DNA of 64,000 bases from Calliopum simillimum (Eukaryota > Arthropoda > Insecta > Diptera > Lauxaniidae). Positions 31,818-43,760 of the stretch are shown here, piece by piece. The notes under the pieces are model-generated. The model ran no database searches. It saw nothing but the letters and a program-made list of their open reading frames with translations, and had not been told where the DNA came from. The translations under genes were made by a program, and so were the position numbers. The stretch spans positions 79,838,909-79,902,908 of the forward strand of contig OX638368.1 of assembly GCA_951812925.1 (NCBI GenBank), read 5' to 3'. How positions within the stretch are numbered: position 1 is the stretch's first letter; every line of letters starts with the position of its first letter.

Positions 31818-32846
31818 TAGGGTGGGCCGATTTGAAAACTGATCTCGGCTACCCCCCTATGTGAAAGTTCATTCAATTCTATGAATATTTGCCCAAAGAA
31901 CTATATCTCTGCGTTCAACTTTAGTTCGGCGCATTTTCGATCGAAAATTGTACCTTTCATCAATATTTTTTTTTATTTTCATACTAAATTTTACAAATTT
32001 TTATAAAGACAAAAGTAATGTCATTATATGATTTGGCTGGTATTCTATCAGTAATCAATTAAATTGGGTTCAGTTTACACAAAAAGTTTATTTGATAGAG
32101 TGGAATTGATGCTATGTATTTAAAAAAATGATATAGTTCAAATAGCCGATTATTATGACCAACTTTCAAAATAAACGGTTCATATTTTTGGATGAATTTT
32201 TTCAAACAAAATACCAACCTAGGCTGAAAGTTCATTCAATTCTATGAATATTTGCCCAAGGAACCATACCTCTACGTTCAACTTTAGTTAGGCGCATTTT
32301 TAATTGAAAATTAAGGTAAAATTGAAAATTAAGGTCAAATTTTCAATCGAAAATGCGCCGAACTAAACTTGAACGTAGAGGTATGGTTCCTTGGGCAAAT
32401 ATTCATAGAATTGAATGAACTTTCAGCCTAGGTTGGTATTTTGTTTGAAAAAATTCATCCAAAAATATGAATTGTTTATTTTGAAAGTCGGTCATAATAA
32501 TCGGCTATTTGACCCATATCATTTTTTTAAATATATAGCATCAATTCCACTCTATCAGGTAAACTTTTTGTGTAAACAGAACCCAATTTAATTGATTACT
32601 GATAGAATACCAGCCAAATCATATAATGATATTACTTTTGTCTTTATAAAAATTTTTAAAATTTAGTATGAAAACAAAAAAAAAAATAGTGATGAAAGGT
32701 ACAATTTTCGATCAAAAATGCGCCGAACTAAAGTTGAACGCAGAGATATAGTTCTTTGGGCAAATATTCATAGAATTGAATGAACTTTCACACAGGGGGG
32801 TAGCCGAGGTCGATAAAATTTCCTCCATACAATTTGGCCCACCCTA
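31818..32846. mobile_element. Palindromic element B, TAGGGTGGGCC ends
   Basis: Ends TAGGGTGGGCC and GGCCCACCCTA; arms of about 500 bp are complementary throughout, with the centre near 32325. GTAT precedes and follows it and may be the target duplication, though the flank is repetitive. Non-coding. Confidence 0.75.
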
Positions 32847-33461
32847 GTATGTATGTATGTATATTAGAGTGGTCCAAAATCCGAAAGTGTTAAAAAGACA
32901 ATGTGCGCGCGACTTTTCTGAATTCTTAAATCCTGCTGATTACACTAGTTTACAGCAAAAATGTGATCTGGTTGCCACTATAAAATTCTTATGTAAAATG
33001 ACTCCCTGATTCCGAAAATGACTATATTTTTTTTTTCTACGGAGGCGTTTTCGAGAAATCCCCCTTTTCCTGTTTTTGAAGGGGGGGAAAAATATGATCT
33101 CATATAATCACATATATCTCGTAAACCAATAAAGCCAGCTTATTATGTAAGACAACAAACGAAAGATAATAAAATTTTACATAAACGCCTCATACTTTAC
33201 TTTTCGATCAGTTTTTTAGTTTCTGTGTTATTAATAAACATTTCGAAAAATTTTGATTTTTCTTTTGAAAAATCGAAAAAAAAAGTTTTTCAATTGGGAT
33301 ATTTTCTTGAAAAAAAATTCGGTAAAAATAAAAAAACTTCATTGTGCAAAAGTCTAAAGAACCCCAGTAAAAACAAGATACTAATGAAGAAAATCGATGT
33401 ATAAATAACGGAGTTATAATCAATTAAGTGAAAATACCAAAAGTCAAATTTTACTCTATTT

Positions 33462-33620
33462 TTATACCCTACACCCAGGGTATATTCACTTTGTCCTTCC
33501 GTTTGTAACGCAGAGAAGGAGGCGTGGCAGGTATAGAAAAGTATATATATTCTTGATCAGCGTCACCTCCTGAGTCGATATAGCCATGTCCGTCTGTCTG
33601 GCTGGCTGGCTGGCTGGCTG

Positions 33621-33652
<32 letters not shown>

Positions 33653-34274
33653 GCTGGCTGTGTGTTGAAATACACTTTTTGGGAAAACTGAGCAAGATAA
33701 TTCAATGAAATTTGGTACACTGCCTCCGTCGTCAAAGTTAGCTCGGGGGATTGAAAATGAGCAAAATCGGTCAACGGACACGCCTACCGCCCATACAAAA
33801 ATTATATTCAAAATGCAATTTTAGGAGTATTTTTCACGACAATGCAACCACAATACATATAAGTACTACGAATTGTAAGCGCAAGCTCTGATAAAAATTT
33901 GAGCGAATTCGGACAAGAGGGTGTGGCACCTCCCATATAAGCATAAGCTTCAAAACGCTATACTGAAAGCGTTTTTTGACTCAGACACTAAGAATTATAA
34001 ATGAAAGCTCTCAGCAAAAATTGGGTGAAATCAGACAAGGGGGCGTGGCACCTCCCATATAAGCAAAAAATTCAAAATGCTATACTGAAAGAGTTTTTTG
34101 AGATAATCCAACTAAATTTCACTCTGACACTAAAAACTATAAATGCAAGCTCTGAACAAAAACTGGGTTACTCGGACAAGAGGGCGTGGCACCTCCCATA
34201 TAAGCAAACTTTTCAAAATACTGCAGTGTAGGGTATTTATTTTTTGGCCAGGCCAAAATTTACACCCTTACTTG
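33462..34274 (+). mobile_element. Helentron-like element, complete, inserted without target duplication
   Basis: Begins with the hairpin ATACCCTACACCCAGGGTAT. It continues through TTCTTGATCAGCGTCACCTC and repeated GGGCGTGGCACCTCCCATAT units, and ends TTTGGCCAGGCCAAAATTTA...ACACCCTTACTTG. The opposite palindrome arm (35335-35360) shows the uninterrupted target. No bases are duplicated: the site resolves as TTT / TTG. Lack of a duplication plus a 3' terminal hairpin supports Helitron/Helentron transposition. Non-autonomous. Confidence 0.8.
33590..33665. repeat. GGCT microsatellite
   Basis: Tandem GGCT with occasional GGGT, inside the Helentron copy. Shorter versions of the same tract occur at the same place in the copies at 23860 and 38270, so it is a variable tract of the family. 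It generates the spurious QPASQPAS frame on the minus strand. Confidence 0.9.
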
Positions 34275-37200
34275 TTGTAATTTTCCTTGCATAAGGATAC
34301 AATTTTGAAAATTTTTTTTCCGATTCGACCGATTCATATTTTTTTTTGATTTGGTGGACCATCATAAGTAAAAAAAATTGTTTTTATTTTTTTCGCTCGT
34401 GTAGTGTTGCCGTATGAGAAAAAAAACAATTATTTGAGGTGTCACTTAACTTAAACTGATCTGTAAAGAGAACTTCATATTTTACTCCTTATCTGAGGAT
34501 ATCATTAAAAAGGCAAATAAATTGCCTTTTTATCATTGGGTCATTTGTTGATATCAGATGAAAATTAGCCAATCTATAGTAAACCAAATTTCAAATTTAA
34601 AGCAAATTTCGATGATTTTCAGAATCTTTCTTTAACGCCGTTAACATTTTCTTGTTCGAAAAAATAGAAAAAGTCAAGTTTTATTACTTTTGTCATTTAT
34701 ATATTTTATTACAAAAATTTTGAGTTAATACGGACCAAGATCGGATGAAAAATGACAGCTCTATTTTAGATTTAGTGAATAAACATATGAAATTTTTGTT
34801 TTGCTAATTAAATAGACAGTAATTTAGTAGGTTCACTCACTAAATCTAGAATAGAGCTGTCATTTTTAATCCGATCTTGGTCCGTATTAACTCAAAATTT
34901 TTGTAATAAAATATATAAATGACAAAAGAAATAAAACTTGACTTTTTCTATTTTTTCGAACAAGAAAATGATAACGGCGTTAAAGAAAGATTCTGAAAAT
35001 CATCGAAATTTGCTTTAAATTTGAAATTTGGTTTACTATAAATTGGCTAATTTTCATCTGATATCAACAAATGACCCAATGTTAAAAAGGCAATTTATTT
35101 GCCTTTTTAATGATATCCTCAGATAAGGAGTAAAGTATAAAGTTCTCTTTACAGATCAGTTTAAGTTAAGTGACACCTCAAATAATTGTTTTTTTTTCTA
35201 ATACGGCAACACTACACGAGCGAAAAAAATAAAAACAATTTTTTTTTACTTATGATGGTCCACCAAATCAAAAAAAAATATGAATCGGTCGAATCGGAAA
35301 AAAAAAATTTCAAAATTGTATCCTTATGCAAGGAAAATTACAAAAATAGAGTAAAATTTGACTTGTGGTATTTTTACTTAATTGATTATAACTCCGTTAT
35401 TTATACATCGATTTTCTTCATTAGTATCTTGTTTTTACTGGGGTTCTTTAGACTTTTGCACAATGAAGTTTTTTTATTTTTACCAAATTTTTTCTCAAGA
35501 AAATATCCCAATTGAAAAACTTTTTTTTTCAATTTTTCAAAAGAAAAATCAAACTTTTTCGAAATGTTTATTAATAACACAGAAACTAAAAAACTGATCG
35601 AAAAGTAAAGCATGAGGCGTTTATGTAAAATTTTATTATCTTTCGTTTGTTGTCTTACATAATAAGCTGGCTTTATTGGTTTACGAGATATATGTGATTA
35701 TATGAGATCATATTTTTCCCCCCCTTCAAAAACAGGAAAAGGGGGATTTCTCGAAAACGCCTCCGTAGAAAAAAAAAATATAGTCATTTTCGGAATCAGG
35801 GAGTCATTTTACATTAGAATTTGATAATGGCACTCAGATCACAGAAAAAAATAATTAATTTGTAAACTAGTGTTACAAAAAGTGCTTTGGAACCAAAAAA
35901 AAATTGCGTTTAGATGTTCCGCAACGAGCTTGAAGGTACTCTTTTGGGAATTTTTGAGTTCGTTTTTTAATTTAAACGCTATACCTTTTGAACCATGTTA
36001 AGTATTTGCAAAAATTAAATTGCATTTTGTTAGGAATATTTTGAGCCATGTTCTGCATCAATAATAGTTAATCTACTTTTTGCCAATTTTTTTTAGCAGC
36101 ACTTTAAACTTAAAAATTTGTTAATTTTTTGAGGTGCTTGCACTTTCAACAACCGATTTTTTTCTTATTTTGCTCTAGAAAATTTTTTTAAACATTTTTA
36201 TATTTTTATGCATTAATTTATATTTTAAATAATTTCAACAACTAACCTATTGGTAACACTTTTACTCACTAAAAACTATTAAGTATAATTAAATTAGACT
36301 CAAAAAAAAAAAAAATTAATTTTAGTGTTTTCAAGGCATTAAAATAAGATATCTTAATAGGATGACGTAAGGTACCACTTTTTTTTTATAGAATCATTAG
36401 TTCCTAATCTTCTGAGTAAAACAACATTCTTTGCAATATCGAAATTTTTGCACTTCATGTTATTTTTGGCAAAATAGGTTAACGGATAGTTTTCATAGAT
36501 CTTCTAAAAAAACTAAAAAAAAACATTAATCAAAAATAAACAAAAATAGCCATTTTCGATTTGTTAATGCTGATTTCGAATTTGGTCTCAAAATTGCACT
36601 ATCTTGTATGGTTAATGAGATATTCAAACATAAAAGTACCAAAAACACCGTTTTTGCTCTTTTTAAAGTGACATTACAAGTCAAGGTTACTTTCAGCCAC
36701 AAAAAATGGTATTGGGGTTAAAAGTGCCAGTATGTTTCTTTAAAATCCAATTTAAATTATACCGATATCTTTTTTACTCTCGGATTTATCCTAACTTAAA
36801 AATTTGAAAAAGTGCAAAAAAAACTTTTTTTTATTATTTCTGCTTACGATATTTCAGAGGAACAAAGAGATATCGATTTAATTTAAATTGGGTTTTCAAG
36901 AAAAAAACCGTCACTTTTATTTTCAATACCAAGCTGAAAGTTACCATGTCGTTATATAACAGCTTCAAAAATATCAAAAACGGTGTTTTTTGCATTTTTA
37001 GGTTAGGGTATCTCTAAAACCGTACAAGATAGAGCAATTCTGAGACCGGATTTAGAATTCTCATGAACAAATACATCACAAATGACTATTGTCGTTTCTG
37101 TTTCACCGTGAAAATTTTAAACTCAAAGTTTTTTTTTTTGACCAAATTTGATTAAACTTTACGGTTTTTAGCAAGTAAAGTGAAGCTGGTGGCTTAGTCG

Positions 37201-37953
37201 TTGGAGTCACTTGATAGATAAATTAATGCGTAAAAAAATAAAAATATAAAAAAAAATTCGCTAGAGCAAAATAAGAAAAAAATCGGTTCTTGAAAGTGCA
37301 AGCACCTCAAAAAATTAACAAATTTTTAAGTTTAAAGTGCTGCTAAAAAAAATTTGCAAAAAGTAGATTAACTATTATTGATGCAAAACATGGCTCAAAA
37401 TATTCCTAACAAAATGCAATTTAATTTTTGCAAATACTTTATCTGGTTCAAAAGGTAGAGCGTTTAAATTAAAAAAAGAACTCAAAAACTCAAAAATTCC
37501 CAAAAGAGTAACTTCAAGCTCGTTGCGGAATATCTAAACGCAATTTGTTTTTGATTCCAAAGCACTTTTTGTAATCAGCAGGATCCAAGGATTCAGAAAA
37601 GTCGCGCGCACCTTGACTTTTTAACACTTTTGGTTTTTCCATACAAAATTTGGACCACTCTAATGTATATATATATCCATATATATATATTACACATATA
37701 TACATATATATGTGTACATATATACATATATATGTGTACATAATATGTATACATATATATGTGTACATAATATGTATATACACACCGAGACATACTCAAA
37801 AATCGTTAAAAAAACTAAAAGGTCGAAAAAAAAAACGGCTGGACGTTCGATTTCGCGGATTTAGATACTAGAAGGGTCCCCCAACATTATTCCTGAAAAA
37901 AATCGCGGGTGGTATTTCAAAAAGTTAAAATTTTTTAAAAACCACCGTGCTTT

Positions 37954-38131
37954 ACTTATTCGAAACAAAGCCACAAACCAAATGAGTGTTGACGAAAAAC
38001 TCAATTCGATTTACAGAAAACATTTTTCAAACGAAAATGACTGAAAACCAATTTCAGTCACTCATATTTTTCGAGATAGAGAATTAGGGCATTAGTTGGA
38101 ATATCTCAAAAAACTCTTTCAGTATAGCATT
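37954..38131. other. Flank resuming after the foldback
   Basis: Continuation of the pre-insertion sequence from 30024; no gene or repeat identified. Confidence 0.35.
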
Positions 38132-39648
38132 TTTATACCCTACATCCAGGGTATATTCACTTTGTCCTTCCATTTGTAACGCAGAGAAGGAGGCGTGGCA
38201 GACATAGAAAAGTATATATATTCTTGATCAGCGTCACCTCCTGAGTCGATATAGCCATGTCCGTCTGTCTGGCTGGCTGGCTGGGTAGCTGGCTGTGTGT
38301 GGAAATACATTTTTTGGGAAAACTGAGCAAGATAGTTCAAAGAAATTTAGTACAATGCCTTTGTCATCAAAGTTAGCTCCTGGGATTGAAAATGAGCAAA
38401 ATCGGTCAACGGACGCGCCTACCGCCTATACGAAAAATATATTCAAAATCCAACTTTAGGAGTATGTATTTTTCACGACAATGCAACAAAAATACACATA
38501 AATACTACAATTTTGTAAGCTTGCGCTCTGATCAAAAACTGGGCGAATTCGGACAAGAGGGCGCACAGTGCGTTGAGCCCATACAAAAAATGGTCAAAAA
38601 TAGAAGGAGTGGTTTGATATCGATGAAATTTGGTACTTTAAATAATTTGGGGCAGCTGAGCTCAAAAATGATCTCAGATTTGTTGTAAACTTTATAGTTT
38701 TGCTAAAAACCAGGTGTTTAGGACGATTTTCTTAAGCTCCATGTATAACGATTTTTTTATTTATCTTTAAAATATGTGTTTTTGTAATATACGTAGTAGA
38801 AATAATGTTTTATGTACCTTTGAAACCATTTGTGTTAATAAAAACAAAAAAAAATTTTCCACATAAATTTTATATTTCATGTAAATTTTTCATTTTAAGC
38901 ATTTTTAAAAAAAAAATATTTGTAGGACGAAGTAGGAAAAGTTATTTGCAGTTCCTGGTTATATAGAATCCGTACTAGAAGACTAAAAAAAAACGGTACT
39001 TATTTTATAAGATTTGTTTTTTTTTTTTTTTTCATCGAAATTTGTCAATTTCTGAAGTTTTTCATTTGATAATATCATATATTAAAGTCACTACAATGTA
39101 TATCAAATTACATATATTTTTTGTAAAATTTTTTAATTTTATTTATTTACTCAAATATTATTTATAATAAAAAACTTTACTTCGCTTAGTTCAATCAAAA
39201 CACAAATTTTTGATAATTATTTGTTTAAGAGAACCCAAAACGAATTGAAGAAAACATGATTTTTTTTTTGAAAAATATCTCAACTTTGAAGTGTCACAGC
39301 ATAGCCAAAACTGAGTTTTTCCCCTAAATATTTTTTTTTGTTTTGTTTTATTGATACAATTACCTGTCGATTGATACCAATATTGTTAGATTTTGAGTCA
39401 CAAAAAATTTTGATTTTTGTCTATGGGCGAACGCATTGTGGGGTGTGGCACTTCTCATATAAGCAAAATCTTCAAAACGCTATACTGATAGCGTTTTTTG
39501 AGACAATCGAAGTGAATTTTACATAGACACTAAGAATTATAAATGCAAGCTTTAAGCAAAAACTGGATAAAATTAGACAAGAGGGCGTGGCGCCTCCCAT
39601 ATAATATTTAATATTTGGCCAGGCCAAAGGTAACACCCTTACTAGTTT
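38132..39648 (+). mobile_element. Helentron-like element split by a Transib-like insertion
   Basis: The 5' end TATACCCTACATCCAGGGTA (from about 38134) and 5' body run to 38563. The 3' part with GTGTGGCACTTCTCATATAA units and the hairpin end TTTGGCCAGGCCAAAGGTAA...CTTACTAG runs from 39441 to 39648. The middle is the 877-bp insertion described separately. Confidence 0.75.
38564..39440. mobile_element. Transib-like non-autonomous element 1 (877 bp)
   Basis: Ends CACAGTGCGTTGAGCCCATA and, inward on the minus strand, CACAATGCGTTCGCCCATAG. The 5-bp flanks are GGGCG (38559-38563) and GGGTG (39441-39445). The uninterrupted Helentron sequence GAGGGCGTGGCAC shows that GGGCG was duplicated and one copy then mutated. 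CACARTG ends with a GC-rich 5-bp duplication are the Transib signature. No transposase frame. Confidence 0.8.
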
Positions 39649-39649
39649 T

Positions 39650-39948
39650 TTTTAGAGCTAGCGCTTACAATTCGTAGTATTTATATATATTTCGGTTGCA
39701 TTGTCGTGAAAAATACTTCTGAAGTTGTATTTTGAATATATTTTTTGTATGGGCGGTAGGCGTGTCCGTTGACCGATTTCGCTCATTTTCAATCAGGCGA
39801 GCTAACTTTGACGATGGAGGCAGTGTACCGAATTTCATTGAATTATCTTGCTGAGTTTTCCCAAAAAAGGAATTTCCACACACAGCCAGCCACCCAGCCA
39901 GACAGACGGACATGGCTATATCGACTCAGGAGGTGACGCACAGTGGTA
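39650..39948 (-). mobile_element. Helentron-like repeat fragment
   Basis: Minus-strand copy of the 5' region (GGGCGGTAGGCGTGTCCGTT, GGACATGGCTATATCGACTC). It breaks at GGTGACG, where a CACAGTGG end begins. Confidence 0.65.
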
Positions 39949-40058
39949 AAAACGATCAATCTAGGTAGACATTGCCCATAACTTCTAAAAAATTAATCAC
40001 AATAACTTGAAAATTTGTGACTGTCTTCGTAAAACCTTAAACAGTACTTGTGCAAAAC
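39949..40058. other. Possible orphan Transib-like end
   Basis: CACAGTGGTAAAAACGATCA begins exactly where the Helentron copy is interrupted, after GACG. No matching inverted end was found downstream, so it is at best a truncated element. Confidence 0.3.
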
Positions 40059-40295
40059 CAGGGGCCTTACTCTGTAATGCGATGCGATAGGAAATGCGTT
40101 GCGAAAGCTAGATTCGATGCGAAAAATAATTGCACTCTGTAAATCTTTCGCATTGGGAGTAGCGTTTTCAGTGAGACATAGTTGGCAACGCTACTCCCAA
40201 TGCGAAAAATTTACAGAGTGGCAATTGTTTTTCGCATCGAATCTAGCTTTCGCAACGCATTTCCTATCGCATCGCATTACAGAGTAAGGCCCCTG
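40059..40295. mobile_element. Near-perfect palindromic MITE, CAGGGGCCTTACTCTG ends
   Basis: A 237-bp element has about 110-bp arms: CAGGGGCCTTACTCTGTAAT... against the inverted end at 40295. The arms differ at only a few positions, so it is young or under conversion. CAGGGG ends suggest hAT, but no 8-bp duplication is present, so the assignment is open. Confidence 0.75.
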
Positions 40296-40860
40296 CGTTA
40301 ATACAATGCAACGCAACGGCTGTTGCGGCGGACACATCGGCCGCTTTTTCACGGGAATCCCAGTATCATATACTAACAGAAGAAACGCGTGATTGATGTT
40401 TTTCGGTGCGCTTAATCGAATGAAACTACTTTTAGAGCTCTATTTCTAAATCTAAAGTGTATTTCTATATAAAATCAAAATACTCAAAGATTAAAAAAAA
40501 AAAAATTATTCAACAACAAAATACTTTTGTACAAGAAATTATAAGTATTTCTACATATTTACAATATAAAAACAAATTGTACTTCAATACACTGAAAAAA
40601 AAAATAATATAAAAAGACTCTAAACTTCCATTTCCATGAACTCGGAAGAATTATTATATTTGATATTTTACCAGATAATTCAAGTGAACACTTTGTTCCA
40701 TACAATATAAATAAATGTAAAACTGTTTTCTTCATGCATATGGAGCTAATAAGAACTTTAGATTTAAACTAAACATATATAGAAATGTAAATGGGACAAA
40801 TGAATGAAAAATTATAAGAATAAGTAGGAAATGTCACTAGTTTCTATAAAAAATTTTAAT
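40296..40860. other. Non-coding sequence
   Basis: A short GC-rich patch (about 40305-40360) is followed by AT-rich DNA. No gene recognised. Confidence 0.35.
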
Positions 40861-41350
40861 AACAAATCGACAAATGTTACCTTTGGCCTTGCCAAATATT
40901 GAACTCCCTATACTGCAGCATTTTGAAAATTTTACTTGTATGGTAGGAACCACGCCTTGTGGTCTAAGTGCGCCTAATTTTTGCTCAGAGCTTCCGCTTA
41001 CTATTCCTACTTTCTGTGCGAAATTTTATTACATTACCTTAAATAACACTAACACTACAGCATTTTAAAAACTTTCAGTGTATGGGAGGCTGGGAGGTGC
41101 CACGCCCTCTTGTGTGAATCAACCAAGTTTCTGATCAGAGCTTGCATTTCCTATCCTTAGTGGCTGAGTGAAATTTGGATGGATTATAGTATATTAAGAG
41201 ACGCATTCAGTAAAGGATTTTTAAACTTTTGCTTTTACGGGAGGTACCACGTCCTATTTTCCAAATTCACGTAGTATTTTGTTCAGAGCTTGTAATTAGT
41301 ATCCTCAGTATTTATGAGTATTTTGGTTGCGTTATCGTTATTTTTTTTTT
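40861..41350 (-). mobile_element. Helentron-like repeat fragment
   Basis: Contains the 3' hairpin region (TTACCTTTGGCCTTGCCAAA) and several CCACGCC(C/T)TxxTGT units on the plus strand, so the element is on the minus strand. It is interrupted by the mariner at 41361. Confidence 0.65.
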
Positions 41351-41465
41351 TTTTCATATAAAGGGTTTTTCAATTAGAGCGCTACAAAAGTTTTTCAAAA
41401 TAAAACAAAAACGGTTTTGGATATCAATGAAATTCTTTATTCCTGTGAAAGTACATTCAATGCCA

Positions 41466-41794
41466 TTATGTATGGAACTCGATTTCTTTTGCATGGCCAT
41501 CACGAGCACGCTTGCATAAGTCCAGACGCTGAACCCAATTTTCGACAGTTTTCAAGCATAAATCGGCCGATACTGCTGCAATTTCACGATCGATATTCGT
41601 ACGAAGTTCATCAATCGTCGCTGGCTTGTTGGCATAGACCATAGACTTGACGTAGCCCCACAGGAAATAGTCTAACGGAGTCAAATCGCACGACCGAGGC
41701 GGCCAATCGACTGGGCCATTTCGTGAGATTACACGTTCACCAAACTTGGTTTTCAATAAATTGATTGTGACATTCGCTGTGTGGCTTGTGGCGC
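41466..41794 (-). pseudogene. rosa-type mariner transposase, C-terminal part
   Basis: The minus-strand frame starts at the DGATSHTANVTINLLKTKFG motif and passes RNGPVDWPPRSCDLTPLDYF, which carries the last catalytic Asp. It ends near GHAKEIEFHT with a stop at 41466. Cut at its start by the insertion at 41800. From D of the first motif to D of PLDYF there are 41 residues. The frame itself has no internal stop. Confidence 0.9.
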
Positions 41795-41799
41795 CGTCC

Positions 41800-43755
41800 C
41801 ACAATGGGAGGGTTTGTATGGAACGGCGGTCATTTATAGTAATAATAGAGCTAGACTATTAAAATTTTGTGCAAATGTTTTTTACATTGAAAAAATAAAA
41901 TTCTGTGAATACGAACAAAAAAATCCGCCGCCAGACACGCCTACCTCCCATACAAAGTAAGGGCGTGGTCTGAATTTTTTTTTTTCAAAATGGGTATCAA
42001 TTTCCAATAACTTGAACCCGCTGATTTCAAAAATGTTAAAAATTCTGAGGTATCTTTTATAGTTTTATAGTTATACGAAATAAACGAAAATCTACTTTAT
42101 AAAAACTAGATTTTGTTTGTTTGCGTATTTGTCCCTTATTGACTCGGAAACTAACTAACCGTTTTTAAAGACGTTGCTACATGGTGTAAGTACAAAAAAG
42201 CCAATGTTATATGCTAAAAAAGTGGGCGGTGCCACGCCCTCCAAAAAATCAACTAATCATATCTCCAAAACCCTTTGACGCAGATAAATGAGATTTGGTA
42301 AATATGTAAAAATCATCAGGACAAATAATGTTTACCGGAAAAATGGGCGAAGCCACGCCCTCGAAAAAATAAATTTATTATTTCTCTGACAATATTTGCC
42401 GCACTTAGATATGATTGAGTACATATGCTAAGAGAATTAGAACAAACAGTTCGCACTAGAAAAGTAGGCGGTGCCGCGCCTCTCTGAATGCTGATTCATT
42501 ATATCTCAGAAACTGCTTGACATAGATAGACAAAATCTGGTACATATGCAAAGGGCATTTGGAAAAATAATTTTCAATGAAAAAATGGGCAGTGCCACGC
42601 CCTACGAAAATAAAATTTGTCATATTATTAACGCTACTTGACGCAAATTATAAGATTTGGTAAAATGCTTCGCTATGGTATGTCCAAGTAAAGAGTGGGC
42701 AATTTCTAAGGGGCTGAAAAAGGGGGAATATACCCTTTACCTACTACCCTTTAGTAAAAAATAAGAATATTCCGAATTTAAGCAGACTGTAAGCTTAAAA
42801 TTGATAAATCTGTTGCAAAACGTTGAAGAATATAAAGAAATAAAAATAGTTTGTTTTGTCAAAAACTGCAACAGGAAAAAATTCATAGAAAAAAAAGTTC
42901 TCATAAAACTCAGTAGGGACTTTGTATTTCGATTCAGCATACTTGGCTACATATTATATTCGAAAATAATGAAAATCAGAAAATTTCTTTTTTTTTTTTT
43001 TTTATGTCAAAGTTTCCAAAATTTCTAGATTTTGGCTTTTTGAGCTTAAATTTTCGAAAAATCACCATAATTCACGTATTATATATAAAAACTTAAACAA
43101 ATGTTTTTTTAAAAGTTAAATGCTTGTACTTTTTGCCAAAATGCTATTTTGACATATCTCGGTGCAAGCGAACTAAAAATAGCGTTCCAAAAAAGTCAAT
43201 TTATTTTGTCCCGTCTAAAACTACAACATGAAAAAGTTCATAAAAAAAAATTTCTCAAAATAGGCAGCAGGGATTTTGCATTTAGATTAAGCATACTTGG
43301 CCACATATTATATTGAAAAAAAATAATAAAAATCAGAAAATGTATTTTTTTTTTAATGTCAAAGTTTGCACTTTTTCCGTTTTTACCATTTTTTTTTTTT
43401 TAATATTTGCAAAATCACCATAATTCACATAAAATCTGCAGAAAAAAACTAGGCTATTTTTAACAAAGTAAAAACAATATTCTTTCTAACGATATGCTAC
43501 ATTAGTGGATCGGGCTTAAAACAAATTAACTAGAGCGTTTATCCAGCAGTTTCTAATTTTAAAAGTTCTTTAGAGCTTTTTTACTGTTTAAAGTCCAACT
43601 TTGGGCCCACTGTGTTGCTAAACCAAAACAAAATTTTTAACCTTTTTAGTTTTTTTTTTTCGTCCCTAAGTATTATCTGATGATTGGCGTAAAAATTTTT
43701 TAAATCCATAGCACTTTAAAATTTTACCTATTTATGGCCACAATCTCCAATTGTG
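41800..43755. mobile_element. Transib-like non-autonomous element 2 (1956 bp)
   Basis: Ends CACAATGGGAG and, inward on the minus strand, CACAATTGGAG. The 5-bp flank CGTCC is duplicated exactly (41795-41799 and 43756-43760) within the mariner transposase codons, which read through when one copy is removed. Inside lie four degenerate units around GGGCGGTGCCACGCCCTC (42220-42610). A direct duplication also lies inside: about 42855-43025 against 43200-43375, both containing AAAATCAGAAAATKT. No transposase. Confidence 0.88.
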
Positions 43756-43760
43756 CGTCC

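Larger units (their letters stand above)
32943..35872. mobile_element. CACTAG-ended foldback inside element C (TTA target duplication)
   Basis: Perfect 12-bp termini CACTAGTTTACA / TGTAAACTAGTG. TTA flanks both sides (32940-32942 and 35873-35875). The undisturbed arm of element C near 37572 shows the empty site with a single copy of the triplet, confirming the duplication. CAC-type ends with a TWA 3-bp duplication fit the Chapaev3/CMC group. Its arms pair around a centre near 34810, except for a Helentron insertion in the left arm. Confidence 0.85.
32864..37663. mobile_element. Palindromic element C, TTAGAGTGGTCCA ends
   Basis: Ends TTAGAGTGGTCCAAA and its inverted form at 37649-37663. After removal of the inserted element at 32943-35872 the arms pair well, including CGCGCGAC and CTGATTACAAAAAGTGCTTT. 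The remaining right half (35876-37560) is itself palindromic around about 36730. Flanked by TA-rich DNA, so the target duplication is unclear. Confidence 0.75.
30025..37949. mobile_element. 7.9-kb CACGGTGG foldback, Chapaev-like, filled with nested palindromes
   Basis: Ends are CACGGTGGTTTTTAAAAAAT and its inverted form. The flank CTTT is duplicated (30021-30024 and 37950-37953). The outer arms (30025-30310 and 37664-37949) are nearly identical and end in TA repeats. CAC-starting ends with a 4-bp duplication fit the Chapaev branch of CMC transposons. The interior is occupied by three further palindromic elements in tandem (30314-31808, 31818-32846, 32864-37663), the last itself carrying insertions. 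No transposase gene. Confidence 0.82.

Noticed and set aside
33469..33811. QPASQPAS-rich frames of about 70-100 codons
   Set aside because: They translate the GGCT microsatellite inside a Helentron-like repeat.
39949..40058. A fourth complete Transib-like element starting CACAGTGG
   Set aside because: No inverted partner end could be found before the next recognisable repeat.
40059..40295. Firm assignment of the CAGGGG palindrome to hAT
   Set aside because: The expected 8-bp duplication is missing on comparison of the two flanks, so only the MITE call is kept.
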